A stretch of 64,000 nt of DNA, taken from NCBI RefSeq assembly GCF_963855985.1, contig NC_087093.1, positions 10,981,501-11,045,500 of the forward strand. The letters run 5' to 3'. Positions 1-14,760 of the stretch are shown here, piece by piece. The notes under the pieces were generated by a model. The model searched no databases. It was not told the origin of the DNA and saw only the letters and a program-made list of their open reading frames with translations. Each line of letters begins with the position of its first letter. The stretch's first letter is position 1. The position numbers and the translations under genes are program-made. The DNA is from Ostrinia nubilalis (lineage: Eukaryota; Arthropoda; Insecta; Lepidoptera; Crambidae).

Positions 1-1557
1 TAATACACGCTCCAAATGTAGCTTACCCTTTGTGATAGCCAATTTGCGTCCACATTATCACGACAATTTTTTAAATACAGACGTTGTAAATAATATTAAA
101 AAGCAAACTGCCTAGAGAGGAGACCATAATTATTGCAAATTGAGCCATACTATTGAAATTTAAAAAAATTAAATAAACTAAAATATAAATGTATGTTTAT
201 AATTATTAAGTGTGATACCTAAATATTTTGAATACCAATTAGTAAGATTTTATCTATATTTTTTTTATTTCCATGCTGTTATTAATTATTAGTGATTTTG
301 AATGTATTTTTTCTATATTATATTAATATTACAAAGATATTAAAACTTCTAATGGTTTAGAGCAAGTTTAATACTATACTTATAAAGACTAAAGGGAGCA
401 TAATGACATCAATTTTTCGTTCAAAATTATTACGAAAAATTGTATATTATTTTTATTCCTCAAATCTACCAACTCACTAAATGGACGAGATCTGGCGTAT
501 CGACCCTACTTACCTCATCATTATTCCTAATTAATGTCATTGATATCAATAGACTATAAAAAATATCCGGAACTTAAAGTTGACCTAAAAGTTGATTATT
601 AGATTTTTTACTTATATTCGGTTGTCAAACGAAATCTTAGTCTGTTATGAAAAAACATTAGTAGATAGTACCTACCTATTGACTAAACTTATCCTTCTAC
701 TTTCAACTTGCTATTTAAACGTTAATTTAGTTTTAAACTATTGAAAATAGTAATAAAAGTAATAATTAACGCTTAAATATATTAAAAATATATTTTCAGG
801 GGTTGCTAAGTAAAAAATATTTAAAGACACTCGAAATCCTGACAATGTTATATTTTAAAAACTGCTAATGACACATATAAAAATATGATTATACGAATGT
901 AATAGCTGGATAACTCCAAATATCCAAACTATTGACAGTGTGCATAACTAGACAACTGCACATATCATGGATATGTTTAGTACTCAGAGGGGATCATAAC
1001 TTGATAACTGTTTTTGTCAAATTAAAAACGAAAATCCATAAATGTCTAAGTCGAGATATTAACAAATACATGTTCTGACATACATTGATAAATCGAAATA
1101 TAAATGTTTGTACGAATAATATTAATTGGATATATCGTTATGTCAAATATTTATTGCCTAAATTAGAGATATTTACTTATGAACAAGAGCTGTATTTCAA
1201 GTATTTTTGGGTATTTCGAGTTGAGTTTTTTATACCAGAAGGGTATAAGGTAGAGGAAACGTTTAAGCTAATAAAAAAAAAAAGTGCAGGTCGAGATGTC
1301 AAGTTATTCCCGCGCGGTACGGAAATTGTCTTTTAAAATAAAAATCCACACATATTAGTCTCCTTTTGGCATCATCTTATTAACTGCAATATTAATCTGA
1401 ATCACAAATAGTTGTAATTGTTTCTTGGATTAAATTTTGATTATTGTAAACTTTAAACATCTTGTACCCAAGTTGGCAATGTTAAGATTAGTTGTCGTAC
1501 GAAACAATGAAAATGCTCAATCATTTTGATTTATTCACTTATAATTGAGTGCGACTA
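1..1557. other. AT-rich intronic DNA, nothing recognised
   Basis: Very AT-rich with many short A and T runs. An 83-codon open frame at 1085-1336 starts on TTG, has ordinary AT-driven composition (Ile, Tyr, Lys, Phe) and is judged random. Confidence 0.5.
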
Positions 1558-4500
1558 GTGTACCCGACCCTCCCAAGGGCCGCCATTACGGGGCCGTCAC
1601 GACTCGTTCAAGGGGCCCGTAAGATGTCCCATAGTTCTAACAACTGATTTCGTGGGGTTTCTCTTGCGAAACTTGCTTGCTGGATACGGGGGCTGATTTG
1701 AGCGGCAAATTAATAAGTAAACTTGGCACTGTCTTTAGTCAGTTAGTCCTAACTCCTACCTCGTATTGCAAGCTATGAATAAATTGAATTAAGAGGTGTA
1801 CTACTTTTGAAAATAAATACTTAGGTAATCGGTTGAGACATTCTACGTCATATATAGCAATAGATTTTTATTTATATCTCTACATTGATAAATCAATGAA
1901 TCAATCAGATCTAGATCTGCAATGAATATAATTTTCTTCTAGCAATAAATAATATTTAAAGGTAACACACCAAACCTTTATTTCTACTGAACTGTTACGG
2001 ATACGAGTGCAAAATTAAATTAATTTCCCTGAAATTGATTCGGCTAAATACTACAGCGATATGAATATTACATTTCCCTTTCGGAAATTCGTGGCTCGCA
2101 TCCCCCGCATTCGAGAAGTAAGGAGTCGGTGTAACTCACATTGTGCTCAAGATTGCGTAATTAAATAACATGTAGGCCGAACATCATGGCGTCTTGAAAG
2201 GGTAGCAATGGGAATGTAACGCCAATTATGCGAAAATTGCGCATGGAATGGTGGTTATCGATGTCTATTTTGATGTAACGCACAGAGAATTCGATGTACG
2301 TATCCCTCCGAATGTGTAATTAACGGTTATGTTATTAATTCGAGGATATAATGTGTCGAATGTTTGATGTCTGCATTCCCTTCACCCTTCGGTAAGACGT
2401 TTGTAACTTCTTAGTTGTTGCAAATTCATCTTTGTATCTGACTGGCATTTATATGTTAGAAACTATAAATATGATAGAAAAATGAGGATCATATTGTTCT
2501 TACTTAAATAAAAGCATTGAAATAACTTACAATGTAAAGCCTGTGAATAGTCTATCAACCTACAACTCCATTGTTCCTGCAAACTCTATGACTATCGAAA
2601 CCAATAAAGCTGTATGTGCAACTAAGTAAGTGGCAAAATTGAAATGTGGAAATCAACTAGGCAATTTGGCGAATTGCGGCACTAACACACGATGCTCATT
2701 GCTCCCCTACTGCAAACATTATCGGGGCCGGACAGTCGACTGATCAAATCCAAATGAAAACGTTTAACAGCCGGACAATCGTATCGGACACGTCAGTTGT
2801 GGTCGGACGTCTGCACCCCAGTGCATACGTATTGCGAACTATTGTTTATGGCAATGCAACCATAGTGTTTGCGAATACATTATCATCTTCTACACACTAT
2901 GCAAGCTGGTTTAACTCATTGATTAGTTCAATTTCACTTATGAAACCGAATTTTCAAATTGATGAAATTGAACATTTTCACCTTTTGACAAACTTTTTTT
3001 TTACATTAAAAATTAGTACCTAAGGTGTCCTTTGAAAAATATTAGATACTTTTCATTAAATTATTTTGTTAAAACAAACAGCCTGTTATTTTGTGCAAAC
3101 TATGACCAACCATACTTTAATCACTCCCACACTTTTCTTATAAAGGAAAAGTTCCAAGAAACTTAGCTACCTACAGTTTGGTTTGTCAAAGTCACCCCAT
3201 TGACTTCAGTTCCGTCCAATATACGCAGCCAATATTCACAGAGTCGGTAAGTTCATTAATATATTCAGATGGCGGTGTTCCATTCGGGTGTTCCGGCGTA
3301 ATGGATGCAATCTGCACTGTCCAATGCGCATCTCCCGCCATTGTCCCGTTAGACGGAAGCCTCCTATTACAGGTCGCTCCCACATCTGTTTGTTTGGATA
3401 CCGTGCCATCAGTGAATTCCGTCCTAAGCAATTTGGTGCGGTGTTTCGGAAGGATACAGACTTTAGGCCCGTGGGAGCATGAATGGATTTAGATATCTAT
3501 TACTACATTGTTAACTTCACATGACTCATCTTATTGCACCTGAGCATCAGTCTTTTATTTTGAAAGAATGCAGCGCACGCGGTAATGAAAAACCGTTTCA
3601 GTATTCCACCACCACGCTCCATGTCATTACCGGACCGAGAAAGGAATCCGTAAATGAAGAACGAGTTCTCATAAAAATACCGACGATTCCTCGTCCAATG
3701 AGATGAGTGGGAAGACATCAAAAAATATTTCCTATACACGCCAAATCCTGACCGCGGCGCGACGTGCGGCCTCGCGCCCGAATGCCGGCCCAGATACGTG
3801 CCGTGTACGGAATTCAATTACCAACTTGGGAAACATATTTTTAGGGTATCTTTACACCTAGGATAAAACGGAAAACGGTCGTCGCACCGCGAGCTCGGCG
3901 AGACAGTAGTTCCGAATTGTTTGAATGTAAACAATACGGGCCCACGGACTTTGTGGTATGCCGAAGTTGGACCGGTTCACAATTTTATTGCAATTTTTTG
4001 CGAGTGTGAGGTCTCGCCGAAGTTATCGGCGCTACGAAGTTTTCGTGGACGACGCCGGGTAAATATTTACACTTGAACGTTGCTTCGGTGGTTTATACGT
4101 TCTTTTTTGTTGAGGTTTGATTGTGGCCAAGTGAAATTGTTTCGATCTATCCAAGGCTTTCGTGTTCATTAAAACGTCTTATTTTAGGCTTAGCTTCGTG
4201 GGATTTTGCGGGTATCACGAATGCTAACAAGTCGTATCTTTTTTACGGCTTACTTTGGAATAGTACCATTATCTGTTGCAAAAATTACTCTGATTAAATA
4301 TTAACTGGATATTGGGGGTTGTTTGTGTTTAATAATGTAACATTATGTAATGTATTTATACGGGACTCTGGGTAAATTTTCAGGACATTTGACAGGATTT
4401 AGTTTGATCTAACAACACATGGGTCTTAAAATAGAGCCGTGTCCTGTACGTGACAGATTTACCGATACGAAGCTACCCTGTATCATCTTGTACATCCTAT

Positions 4501-4970
4501 CTTTATTTATCGCTACAAATCTATAAAAGACTGAATTTCATCGAACCCCAAAAAGCTAAACATTAATTTTAAAAATTCCATCATCCAAAATGCACAATAT
4601 TCCAGTCAATCGTTCCGATTATCGTGAAACGAAGCGCAGTATGGGATGCATCAGCCCGTGACTAATTCAAATGATTAGATTTAGCCGACTGGTCAGTACC
4701 CGCTCCCTCCTAATACTAATACACTGCAATGCAATTGTAATAACGCGGTGTTTGTGGCTCTCGAAAAATTCCCTTCGTTAGTCCAGGAATGGATGTTATT
4801 GGCACCTTTTAAGTCTATCGGAGACATGCGACGCGCTAAGAAAAGGCCGGGACTAAATGCAGCGCTTTGTAACACATTTCGTTAAGTAGAATACGATGTT
4901 GTGCTCATGCCGAAGCCCGGGCACACAGATCGAAAGCCTTTTAAGAACACCTCTCCCTTACTGCGCTAGA
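1558..4970. other. GC-elevated intronic blocks, candidate regulatory DNA
   Basis: Several sub-blocks (about 1558-1700, 2640-2900, 3180-3830, 3860-4100, 4600-4970) are richer in G+C and CpG than the background. Overlapping open frames occur on both strands without a convincing protein. Within a long intron of a developmental transcription cofactor this fits conserved enhancer-type DNA, but no comparison could be made. Confidence 0.35.
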
Positions 4971-6309
4971 AACTGCCTTATTTGGGATCGAAGAAAAAAT
5001 ACATTTTTATAAACCAAAATGTAGATGGATAACCGAACTTATTATCATATCAAATCTCTCGGAAGTGGTTTATAATGAGGGTAATAGTGGTTTGTAATAT
5101 AGTAATGATTAAGTGTAAATTAAACATTGCAAACTAGGCGTAAATAGGCGGTTGTAATCATGAAAATGGCGGCTCAGTACACGACGTTTAATTTAACAAA
5201 CCATCAACATTCGTAGCGAGATAACGAAATGGAAAGCCGACGAAGGTTCCACAATGTAAGCTACCTTGTAATTACTACTACTGTAATTATAAACTCGTAC
5301 TTCGCGAACGCATCCTTACAACGATACTAATCAAGAACGTATTCAGATTCATTAAACGAGAAAAGCAATAAATATAACGCGCTAATAAAATCTCGCACAA
5401 CAGCGGAAATAATAATAAAATATTACAAGACCCGGGATTTTGCCTAATTAATTTTGTATATACGTTCTTTGGGGCTACAATGTCTTGGGACTAACATACA
5501 ATGAGTCGGAAAACCGAAGGCAAGGTGGTAACAAGATCCGCGAACGTACCAAATTAGAATTTATGATTGTATGTGAAATTGTTAGAACACGTTTCAATGT
5601 AAGATAATGTTTCCCCTTAACAAGAACGGGAGGAACCCAACTTTCGGGAACCCGGAGAAATGCCTAACGAACTTTATAATTACTTAATGTTACGTATTGT
5701 ATTGATATGAACTCGCCGAACTTCCAATAACACACGTGTAGGCTTCGTGCTTGTTTTGTTTCAGGATACTTATTCTTAGACACGATGATTGCGTTTTTTT
5801 GTTTCAAACATTGTCTATTTTCTATCTAGGACAATATAATTACTTATAGACTTTATTATCAATGTGAAATCAGATAATTCAAAGTCATAGTTCGTTTTAT
5901 TGAGAAATAAATTGGGTACAGTCATCATGCAACTGACTGCTCACGCGCGTCGCATATCGTGGTATCTTATTTTGTAATCGGATAGTTTTACAAGTTAATT
6001 GTCAGATGGGTTCAAAGCCATGGAAATAATGAAAGGGATAGTTTTATATGGCTTTGTGTTACATAAATAAATATTTGTAGAGTGTCAACAAACTATTCAT
6101 TGAAAAACTAAGATTAGGTGAAGAAAAGAGAGGTGAAGAAAGGAGTGCCAAACTCATTTCGAGTTCAATCTGATTCTATAGATAAAATCCTAGAAAACAA
6201 TATTTAAAAATTATCTATAAAGCTCAAAATCTGGAACGAAATTAGAATAGCATTTTAGGTTACTTTACGTAAAACTAGCCACAAACGAAACGACTAAAAT
6301 TTAGACCGC

Positions 6310-6540
6310 AATTTTCAAATTGCCCAGCGGAGCGTACGAACTACTGAGCCGAAGTTGCGTGTTAGCGCCAGACCACTGGGAGTCAGGACAGTCGCAGCTG
6401 CCGGCCACCCGCGAGCGTGACGTCACGACTGTATTGACACGATCGAGCATCGATATTGGAGATTACGTCACTGATAAGTCGATTGAAAAAGAAAATATTT
6501 TAGATTTTTTTCACTTAGGATACGGTATCTTCTTATAAAT
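6310..6540. promoter_or_regulatory. Candidate enhancer with CRE-type motifs
   Basis: A GC-richer block with an exact palindromic CRE/ATF motif TGACGTCA at 6418-6425 and a related ATTACGTCA near 6462-6470, beside a CAGCTG E-box. The open frame across it has no recognisable product. Regulatory role is inferred from motif clustering. Confidence 0.35.
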
Positions 6541-7239
6541 AATGTGTGCTCATTATGTCGAGAGTAGTGTGAGTGTGTCTTTACTCTTTTTCTCTCTCAT
6601 AAACGATGACACTCTTGGATCGGATTATCTTAAGATTATGGAAAATTAAGGTGTCACTGAAACAGTATCTAAGACAGATATCATATACAGACAGTATATA
6701 AGAGATCTCATAGAGCCTTTAACTGGTCGTGTACTCCATTGATTTAATGTTAAGCCACATTTCAATGAATTAGCAAAATCAAGCTGGTTTATAATTATAG
6801 GAACGGAGTTTAATCGCGTTTTAATTATAGAAACAAACAAAAACAAGGGGTTTGCACAGACTTAGCGAAGTTACAGAATGGGAAAGTTAATTCCGAATTG
6901 TTTGTTATTGAAGAAACTGTAGAGCTTTGGGAAAGTCACTGAAGAATTCTCACTCAACCCGTGAAAATGGGATTGAAAATATTTTCCGCGCCGGTAAATT
7001 TAAGTAAATATAGGAGCGATTATAATTGAAGTTTTGTTTTCTATGCTCTTTAAGACGTATCTTGACGACTTTACGACGAAAACCTATCTTTGATTGCAAA
7101 GTCAAATAATCTAAACATAACTTGAATCACAGTTTAGTCTCTGTTCAAATAGATTCATATTATATCTCATAGAAAACTTCTGGTCTAATGGCCCGAGTTA
7201 CTTTAGTTAAAAAATTCGTCACACATTGGTGTAGAGAAC

Positions 7240-7460
7240 TCTACATTTGGTCCCTGAAAATCAGCCTTGGTATTACCGGTCCACCTCTTCTTGGGAAATT
7301 TAATTTGGACCTACAGGTCGCACACCGGGCCAGGCAGACCGCATCCGGCGTGGAAATCGCTTATTGATCTTTCATTTTCCAGTGTAGAGCATTTTGGTTC
7401 TAACTCTATTACTAAAGATGCGGATGCTGTTGTTTGCAGGGATACAGAGCTGTAGTCTCA
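7240..7460. other. GC-elevated intronic block, not recognised
   Basis: A 62-codon open frame crosses this block but begins on a non-ATG codon and resembles no known family. It may be transposon debris or enhancer DNA. Confidence 0.25.
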
Positions 7461-7789
7461 TGATGTGAAGACTTTCCACTATGTCTTCATAGTCTGAATA
7501 ATTGAACTTTTACGATTCAAAGATTAGATATTTTCTGTTGATATTTTATACAAAAGCACATATCTACATTGTGATCGTAGCCAAAAGATTAATTGTACTA
7601 GTTAGACAAAAAGAACACACAGTTAAATTTGCAATAATCTTGCTGATTATTTTAGAGATTCATGGTTTATGGAATTCTCGCAGCCTTCCACTCATGCGTA
7701 TCACCTTACACTTGTTTCGCTGTATGTAATCAGAAACACGTAAAGAAAGTGTTAACAAAACGCAATAAAAATCCGATCTGTCTACATGG

Positions 7790-8395
7790 AGCTCGATACA
7801 TCGAATGTTTGTATCGATGAATCGAATGCACGAATCGATTGTAACGACGTCGATTGCGGGATAATAAATTGTTTACGTTGATCGGTGAGCTTTGTTTAGC
7901 GCGACCACACACGATCGACAGACGCCGACGCGCGCGATTTGATTGCAGGATATCGTATTAATATTACCCGCAGACATCTTGAAAGTGCTATAAAGCCAAC
8001 GGCACATTGTGCTAGCGTCTAAAAACGTCACTGCCGACGTTGCTAACGACCGAGCAATTACAAATCGGAGATAGCATTCAAAGAAGATGCTCGTAAACAT
8101 TTTGGCGTTTCACTCAAATATTTGCACCAGACCGAATCGTGATCGAATCGTTAAAGCAAAATTAATTTCAACTGGATGTATCAATAAAATCAATGCTGTT
8201 TGTGTCTGTCGGGGCGAAGACGAATCAGTTTACATTGCGCCGTTTTATGCCCGTTCCGTCTACTTATTGGTTTTTATCGGGAATTAGTGCTTGTTTATCT
8301 AGCCCGAGTGTTATTGCCTAGTTCCTATAACCGACATTGTTTATTTGTTACTAAGTTCATTAGCGAGACTCGCCTGAGCCCGCTGTAAACAGATT
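7790..8395. other. CpG-containing intronic block, candidate regulatory DNA
   Basis: Repeated 'atcgat' and 'cgaatcgat' motifs (7795-7845), then a CpG-rich segment with overlapping short open frames on both strands. ATCGATA-like sites are recognised in insects by boundary proteins such as BEAF/DREF, so a boundary or enhancer role is possible. This is speculative. Confidence 0.3.
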
Positions 8396-9359
8396 ATTTC
8401 ATAGAAATTAACACATTGTTTTTCTTAGATTTCTTAAAGCTGAACGAAATTAAGACTCTCCATTTCTAATACTTAATTACTTCGTAAATAAAATAGAATC
8501 CAGTTTACAAAATAATGTTGTTTCAAGCGTCACATAATTTAAAATATTTGTCAATATCATCAATATCTTTTACGAGTAATTACCCAACTTTGTAACTACC
8601 AATATATTTGAACTCAGACTGATATTTTACAAAGAGCTCAAAAGCAATTATTTGTGCCACATATCGCTTATAATTAAACTTTAAAACAATATTCACAATG
8701 GAAGTCTGCATTTTAAAGTGATATCAAATTTTTACTGAGTATCAGGAACACTCGGAAATTGATTAAGCGAGTTTTCCACGAGACCACTGTGCACTCTAGT
8801 TTATGAATTGATTGTTAAAAAATTGAATCCCATAACATGGCGCTTTTTGTGTAATTGATGGCTCACGCTCACTCGCCAGCAAATGAATTTCATGAGGACA
8901 CTGCTGAAAATAAATTCGATTCCACTAAAATGATACACGAGGAACTAGTCAACGCCATATTTTATTTTTTACCAATTATTTAAGTGCCTAACCAAAGAAA
9001 TTAGCGTTAATATATTTATTTAAATTAATATCTGTTTCTTTATACACTTTCGATGTCATAAATGATAATATGGTAATCTTCTGTCATCAAAACTTTCTGA
9101 AAAAGAGAAACCAGAACAACGCACAAGCACAGAATAAAGTTGTTTAGTCCCATGATATATTTAATCGATCGAGAATTAAAACGTAATCTAAACACAGCCT
9201 TTTAAATTAATCATCAAACAAAACATCAAATCTGCAAACATCGAACATCAATAAAGCATTATTAACTCATCTCGCGCCCAATAATACGTACTAAAATATT
9301 AACATCCCAATCGACGGTCCGCAGTCGCACACGCCATTTAATTTAATAAACTGTCAAAA

Positions 9360-9640
9360 AGCTGTCGGTGCCCGTTAGTGTTTACAAATGGACCGGACAT
9401 ACGTTTTCCGCCTTGGTTTCCCCGTGGGGTGCGATTCGCGCCCCCATGATGAATTCACCTTTTATTTTGTCCCACTTCGCTCGATTGAGAGTGATTTTTG
9501 AGCGTGAATGGGCAGCTAGTGTAATTTGCCACTGACAGGACGAAATATGCATTGAAAGGTATAAAAGGCCGGCCAAACTCAATCAGGGTCGCGTCGCCAT
9601 TTTATTGTTTTGAGCTACGAATGGCGTAGCATGCTCATTG
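9360..9640 (+). promoter_or_regulatory. Intronic block with TATA-type core promoter candidate
   Basis: A GC-elevated segment contains TATAAAAG at 9560-9567 followed about 20-25 bp later by initiator-like 'ctcaatcaggg'. Upstream lie many short mixed-composition motifs typical of enhancers. It could be an internal dac promoter, a noncoding-RNA start or coincidence. No open reading frame follows that extends known dac protein. Confidence 0.3.
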
Positions 9641-12089
9641 AAATTGTTGCCTTTGATCAACGCGATGTTTTGGTAGCCTTAGGTTTGACGCTAAAACGGT
9701 TTGCTATGAAATAAATGAAGTTGATATTGTGGAATATTTGAGTTCGTAAGGCATTGATTTCTTCAAATTGCGTGAAGGCAAATTGACCTTATAATAATTT
9801 AAACAATATAATTTAATTAATTGCTCACCAAGTTATATTGTAAGTTAAATTGTCACAATATGTCACTATCTCCATATTTTAAGAAGATACTAAATACTAT
9901 CTTGAGAAAAACTGCTGATATCAATTATAAACATTGTATTTGATTTTAAACACAAACGTTATCATTTTAAGATTCAATGTTGTATCAGCTAGAGCCAACG
10001 TCTGTGTGAATTCATTTGAGTTAGCTTCATGGGCAAAGTTTCAATTTGCAATATCCCGTTACAGACTGCGAAATCTTAACGGACTATTTGAGAACACCCT
10101 CGAAAATAGTGATGTGTCGCTTATTTTATTCCCTGAAATACTACATTCCCATATTTAGTACGCACTCTTTATTTTGCTTCTGTATCGTTACACTTAAGTT
10201 TTATGTTTTAAATTAGTTTCAATTAACGATCAATTGGTCGCTCAATAAAAAAGGTACAAATAAATTATTTTTTTAAAAGAAAAAAAGAAAAAGCTCTCTT
10301 GGGATTGTGTGCCTTAGGAACTCTATACTCATGCTCACTAGGGGATTTCATTCTGCCCATATTCTGGGCACCACGTGAAAAGCCATAAGTTACTAGAATA
10401 ACTTTCGTTTTCGGTTTACTGCTGCTCCAAATAAAAAAGCTCCGCGACTATTTCTCCGGAAAAATAAATCGCATCAGCACATCACTAGTAGAGGAGCAGC
10501 AGACAATAAATTATTTAATAACCCCAGGTTTCCCCGGCCCGGGCTTAATCAGGGAATATGCGTCGGAGTCACCTCTTTAGGAACAATTAATTCGACCCTG
10601 ATTAGGGTTTTGTCCTTTGAAGGCGCCATTGTGGTTAGTAACTGAATGTTCTTCTGTCATTGGCAATTTATTTTGGGGTACGAGTACTTACTGAGTTCAT
10701 TTGTCAACTCATTGACGATGTATAACTCGTTTGTTAAATGATTTATGTATACCCTGATATAAATCATCTGTGCATATAAATCCACATAAGTGTACTTAAA
10801 TGACACAGTCTAAAAGCTGAAACACAAACATTTGTTTTGTAATTATTATTTTTTTTAAACTAGATAATAAACTGGCGATCTACAAATTAGTATTTATTTC
10901 ATATTTATGTATGCAAAAGATTTTGGGAAGATAAGAATTTTCTAAACTATTCTATAAAATATGCGTTTGAAGTCCTTTTCAATCAGATCAGATCTCTTCA
11001 GAAGTTGTAGCGATCGCATTTCGGATCGGGCTGTTCAAACGGGCACTTTACATTAGAATCCTTCCAAGTTGATTTGTTTAATTCCTTAACGGTTTTGTGT
11101 TTCAAAGCTACCGTAGTCCCATCTGTAATTTGTGCTAACTGGACGCGGGTCAGCGGTGTCAAGTTATTTCTAAGTACTTCACAACTCACGGGTTACAGGA
11201 ACTACTTATAAACTTATACAACACTCGGTGGAAACATTTCCACGTGTATCTTTATATGTATTGTTATCTTTGTCACGTCTACTTACTTCTTTTTCTATTT
11301 TGTTTGCCTTTTCGATATCAATAAGATACAGGACTGGTTTTGTCAGATATGCATATGATGATTTGTTTAAACTAGTTTTCTTTTATTTAATGTAGAAGGC
11401 CATTATTGGAATCACGATATCAACTGGTTCTTTTCTTTTTACATGATAATGAATTTTTTATTGAAAATATCAAAACGAAACTACGTTTTGTTAAAAAAGA
11501 ACATAATCTGAATCCGTTTTTTTTTTCAATAAACTAGTTTTCTTTTGTTTTTCTTTGGACTCAAATCACTTTACTCATACATACTCGTAATATCCTTAAA
11601 AGAGATTGTTTGCAACTTACCTATTGTATCTAGCTCTCTACCTACAGCTACATTAATATCTACAGATATACATAATAGGAAACCATCTCCCGATTGTAAG
11701 CGAAACTTAAGATGGATGATGAGCTCTCCAGTCTGAAGGCAAGTTGGCTGGCACAAGCTTAATTATTAACTTGCTAGTTTGTAGGACTTCTAGGTGATGT
11801 ATCGTTGGATTCGAGCCGGAAATCTTGGAGATCGGTTACTGATATTGTTTTAATTAATTATTTTTCTTCTAGTACTGTATTATTTATTTCAATTGAAAAT
11901 TTCATTCACGCCATCATAGATATTTATTTATTTGGATAAGATTTGCACACCTACTTATATTTTTAACATCGATAGGTATTCTTTTTTTTATTTAAACATT
12001 TTCTTGCTAATTTTTGTCTTTCACTTGTCTAATGCAAGAGTAAAATAAAGCAAAAGTTACACTGTCACAAATCACATTTTGAATTTAGA

Positions 12090-14110
12090 CACAATTTAGG
12101 CTCGGCGTAATCGAGTGAGCTTCAACCTTTAATTTTCTCTCGAACAAAATGTGAGAAGGGGTAGCCCATTTGATGTCCAGGGTCGGCGAAGTTCGAACGC
12201 TTTATTACTGTGTCCGGCTTTAAGTGGGTGTAAAGTTTCAACACCCTTTGATTTACTTGCAGCGCGGGGAATAGGTGCGACGGATCGCACCAAATTTGTT
12301 TGAGCTTTGTCTTTTTTCATTGCACCGCCGTCATTCGACCGTTTTGTTTGTGTTTGAACCTAAGCAAAAACAATACTGCTCCCCGGCATCTACATACGAG
12401 TATCTATCGAGTCGATATCACACCGGGGACAACCGCTTAATGGGACCCGCAATTATTACTCTAATACCTTAAAGGACCACTTTAATCCCCTAATCGGAAG
12501 CCAAACTAACGTGGCGCCGTCCCGCATAGAAATATCTTAAATTGGCAACACGGTCCGGCGGGCCGACCATAAAACATCTTAATGAGTACAGCCAGCAGCT
12601 GCGGGCCCCCATATTGCCGCTCTCATATCCATGCAAACTACCCACCGACGACGTCTTAGCGGCCTTACTTTCCTCCTCCTTGTTTACAAGTCGACAACTA
12701 ATTTGATGCAATATGTGCATAGGACAACATTACGGCCGCTATCTCCTCCGTGCGTGTCTTGCATACATTTGCTTCCTTCCTCGCCGCAACAAGGCTCGCC
12801 ACGGTAACCCTTGAACGTACCCCCATATTCAAATTCGGCCCCGGCCGGTCATTTGGACACGGATTTGTTATAAGATTAAAGGAAGATTTCACTTGTGAAA
12901 CAATATGGCAGACGATTTACATATTTCGTTTCCTTATTAGTTTCGGGATATTTGTTTTGGGGCCGACGAATTTACATCCACTGACCGATTAAATGGCCCT
13001 TAGGCGTCTTTAATGGGGGTGCCGCGTGGTCGTTGTTGGCCTTAGCAAATGTGTGCTTATGCGTAATTGAATATTTTATGGGCTAGAGCAAATTTAGTAC
13101 GGACACTTTATTGATTCCGCGAATATCCGCCCCTCCTCGGAGGATTTCATTCGCACAGCTAAAAATGGAAAAATATCACCGGGTCCGTGTTTGGAATGTC
13201 AACAGACGTTTTCGCCTTTTCAGTTTGCCGTGTGTTGATCGTTTGCATTTATCTGTTGACTGTTTTTATTCCGCGGTTGACATTTACCCTCTGTTTCAAC
13301 AGGCTCAATGTATTCCCAACGAGTTTCTTTCATTCGCGGTCCGAGTGCTCGCGCTGCATTACCCCCATTCAGGCGGAGATGGGTTCACTTAGTTTCCTCT
13401 TTTTCAGTGCGGCCGGGTTAATTCCTGGATCTTTATTATTCGAGTGGTCGGTGTATGGCTAGACGAGTCTGTCTGGTAGCGTAGATTGTGTGGCGGAAAG
13501 CAAACTTGAATTGTTGGGTCGCCGCGTGGAGGTAATGAACGCACGGGCGGGACACGAGGCAGCTGCAGGCGTCTGCCGGGGCGGGGGAGGGGGACGCGTC
13601 CTGTATGCACAGCGCCGCTTCCGCATTCGTTAATGCAAAAGCGAGCACAGACTTCAGGTGTACATTTTCAGCGCTTGTGTGCTTTATACTCGATGTTAAG
13701 GCGTGCATCTTTGTGCAATGCTGAGCCTTAATTATTGTTATATTCTAGCCTGTCTACGCTTCAATATAGCGCCCAGACTCCGAGCGCGCTAATACGTGGA
13801 AGCTGTAAAGCGAAGATAATCTGAGTCGCGCTTTACATTTTGGCCGATAAATGCATAATGGAAACAGGAGCAGACGTGGTCGACAGCTCGTACTTTGCGT
13901 TTTATTTCTCTCGTTTTCATTCCATTCTGCTAACACAAAACCGAATAACCCGCGGCTTAGCAATTCATTACTGCATTCGTTCATTTCGGCTTCATTAAAA
14001 TCGCATTAGGATTAATTTTTCTCGTCCCCATTTTAATTCGCAGTTTGCTAAGGGGATCTCGTCGGACGGGCTGCAATCATCTATTGTCAATATTTGTTGT
14101 TTTACCTGCG
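12090..14110. other. Largest GC-elevated intronic island
   Basis: About 2 kb with clearly higher G+C and CpG than its surroundings, peaking at 13500-13640, where guanine runs lie close together. Open frames of 60-93 codons occur in several frames and on both strands at once, as expected of GC-rich DNA with few stops. None matches a known family, and no acceptor/donor pair framing a convincing exon was found. Best read as a cluster of candidate cis-regulatory elements of dac. Confidence 0.4.
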
Positions 14111-14479
14111 CCTGTGGAAGCGCCCAGCTTTACACTACTGGTAATATGACGATAGGACTTTTTTCTACTTTACTTCCTATCGTAATTAATTAACAGCAGC
14201 GAATTAGCTATCAAACATAATACATTTCATTAACATCTAGATATAGCTTTTGTTACTAAAGTAGTTCACTAAATTATGTATTCAAAATAGAAATAGGTTA
14301 TTTTAAACATTCTATTCTTTAGCCCGGATGAAGTCTAGGCGGGCCGCTAGTTTATGTTAATGTATGAAAATGCAGCCGTCATGGTTACTATTTATCCTTC
14401 TTGATCTATTTCACATTACATTAATATTCTAAAACGCATCCACTGTCCGATGCACAGTTCCAACTAAATCTAATGTAAA

Positions 14480-14760
14480 TCGATATTTCATTCTTGAATC
14501 GATGCAGTGAAGCCTCACGAGACATTCGCACGCGATCCCGGCGACCCCTGCCATCGAATATCTACAATATTATTAATTCAGGCATATTAATAAACGGTGT
14601 CACGTTTCGACCACACTCGTGTCGCAGGAAGCATGCCCCGGTGAACCATTCGGACGTAAATAATACATCGATCCCGAACTGCATCGATTTTTTTGGCTCG
14701 CAATCGATTTTTAATCCATCTGTCTAGTGTCCGTCCGATTTTTAAGGTGTCATATTACGT
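14480..14760. other. GC-elevated intronic block with repeated ATCGAT motifs
   Basis: Contains four to five ATCGA(T) motifs within about 250 bp, with a 77-codon open frame that shows no family resemblance. Candidate enhancer or boundary DNA by composition only. Confidence 0.25.

Noticed and set aside
11798..11830. tRNA-like B-box on the - strand ('ggattcgagcc')
   Set aside because: An isolated near-match without A-box, T-stem or repeat boundaries.
13404..13708. Two overlapping antisense frames rich in Arg, Pro and Ala
   Set aside because: Both are open because the DNA is GC-rich; composition follows base content and no splice context was found.
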